Shown here: positions 63,476 to 64,000 of the stretch, one piece after another
Position numbering within the stretch: position 1 is the first letter of the stretch
Layout: each line of letters opens with the position of its first letter
Assembly (NCBI GenBank): GCA_020746105.1
Contig: CM036618.1
Coordinates: forward strand, 6,146,501-6,210,500
DNA from: Trogon surrucura
Lineage: Eukaryota; Chordata; Aves; Trogoniformes; Trogonidae
Direction of reading: 5' to 3'
Length of the DNA: 64,000 nt
Program-made: the position numbers and the translations under genes
The notes under the pieces: model-generated
What the model saw: the letters and a program-made list of their open reading frames with translations, nothing else
The model's database searches: none
What the model was told of the DNA's origin: nothing

Positions 63476-63565
63476 GTGTTCCTGCTCTGGCAGGGGGATT
63501 GGACTTGATGATCTTTCGAGGTCCCTTCCAATCCCTAACATTCTATGATTCTATGATTCTATGAT
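61142..63565 (+). mobile_element. CR1 LINE, 2.4 kb, 5'-truncated, least decayed copy
   Basis: The element begins inside the endonuclease domain (homology starts near 61144 with WKDNSA, corresponding to the segment just after the MGDFN motif of CR1). It continues through the whole reverse transcriptase and C-terminal region to a stop at 63473-63475. The 3' UTR contains 'gttcctgctctggcaggggg', 'attggacttgatgatctttcgaggtcccttccaat' and three ATTCTATG-type units (about 63540-63565). The tail class is 'gctctggcaggg'. It lacks ORF1 and the first two thirds of the endonuclease, so it cannot have been autonomous. Its intact frame suggests it is the youngest CR1 here. The 5' boundary is accurate to a few bases. 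Confidence 0.97.
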
Positions 63566-64000
63566 AGAGAAAGTTTCTCTTCATCTAGTTAAATGTGTAG
63601 CTCGTGCATCCAGACAAGGAATACTACACATAAGTAAAACTTTCTTTCAATGAGTTCTTGCTTCCAACAAGTTTTTGTGGTGGATTGGCCACATTTCCAG
63701 GGATTTATGGTAAGTGCTTCAGATCTATGTTAAAATCTAGAAGTAAAAGATGCTGCAGACAAGGCGCATTCCTAGAAATCTTTAACATATGGGGAGAGAG
63801 GGAGAGAGAGTAGGAGAGGGGAAATCTATCAGAGCATTCTGTGCAACAAGGAATGAGAGAAAAATGAAAGGGATGCTCTTGCAGAGATGCTTTAAACCCT
63901 TCAGGGATGGATGACAAGACCAGAATTAGCACTCGTGAGATCGTCTTTGGCACACTGCACTTGAAGAAGAAATTTTCAGCAAGTGGATCTGGCATGAGTC
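63566..64000. other. non-coding sequence after CR1
   Basis: Nothing recognised except a short purine-rich (GA)n-like run at about 63790-63822. Confidence 0.45.

Overview
The window looks like non-coding nuclear DNA from a bird. The main evidence is a set of chicken-repeat-1 (CR1) LINE copies with the avian 3' end, an 8-bp ATTCTATG-type microsatellite tip preceded by a short conserved hairpin region. One copy of a tRNA-Ile/CR1 hybrid SINE resembles TguSINE1, a family described from songbirds, so a passerine is the best guess. Another CR1-rich bird lineage is possible. I recognise no host protein-coding exon, no rRNA or functional tRNA gene, and no CRISPR or operon structure. Most open frames here are chance frames, low-complexity frames or pieces of LINE reverse transcriptase.

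Layout. 1-10,000 is mostly unique sequence with two short CR1 3' ends (1744-1988 and 5400-5533), a MIR-type relic (8085-8262) and a small CpG-enriched patch near 1050-1375. 10,022-10,695 is a very long CTTT/CTTC microsatellite, including 561 nt without a single purine on the + strand. 10,700-21,400 is unique sequence with scattered MIR-type relics and small tandem duplications. 21,421-22,761 holds two CR1s head to head. 28,858-29,516 is an internal CR1 fragment that has lost its 3' end. 32,369-39,443 holds three CR1-derived units, an older LINE relic (37,014-37,293), the tRNA-Ile SINE and an adjoining (ACTAA)n repeat. 44,082-45,540 is a long decayed CR1 of a second subfamily, followed by shorter relatives at 50,028, 51,109 and 55,661. 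59,859-60,252 is a much older CR1 of the kind shared with turtles and crocodilians. 61,142-63,565 is the least damaged element: a 5'-truncated CR1 whose remaining ORF2 (777 codons) has no stop and keeps its reverse-transcriptase motifs.

How the parts relate. The elements form layers of age. The oldest are MIR/L2/L3-type relics and the amniote CR1. Next come two avian CR1 3'-end classes, one with a 'gagcagggacatcttgaact'-type tail and one with a 'gccagagcaggatcacctag'-type tail. The SINE carries a tail of the first class and would have depended on CR1 reverse transcriptase in trans. By my approximate boundaries, CR1-related sequence covers about 9 kb (about 14%) of the window. I saw no strong candidate for a new biological system. 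The most useful leads are the intact CR1 reverse transcriptase, the SINE, the giant homopyrimidine tract, and a pair of broken CR1s whose edges share an exact inverted 13-mer.
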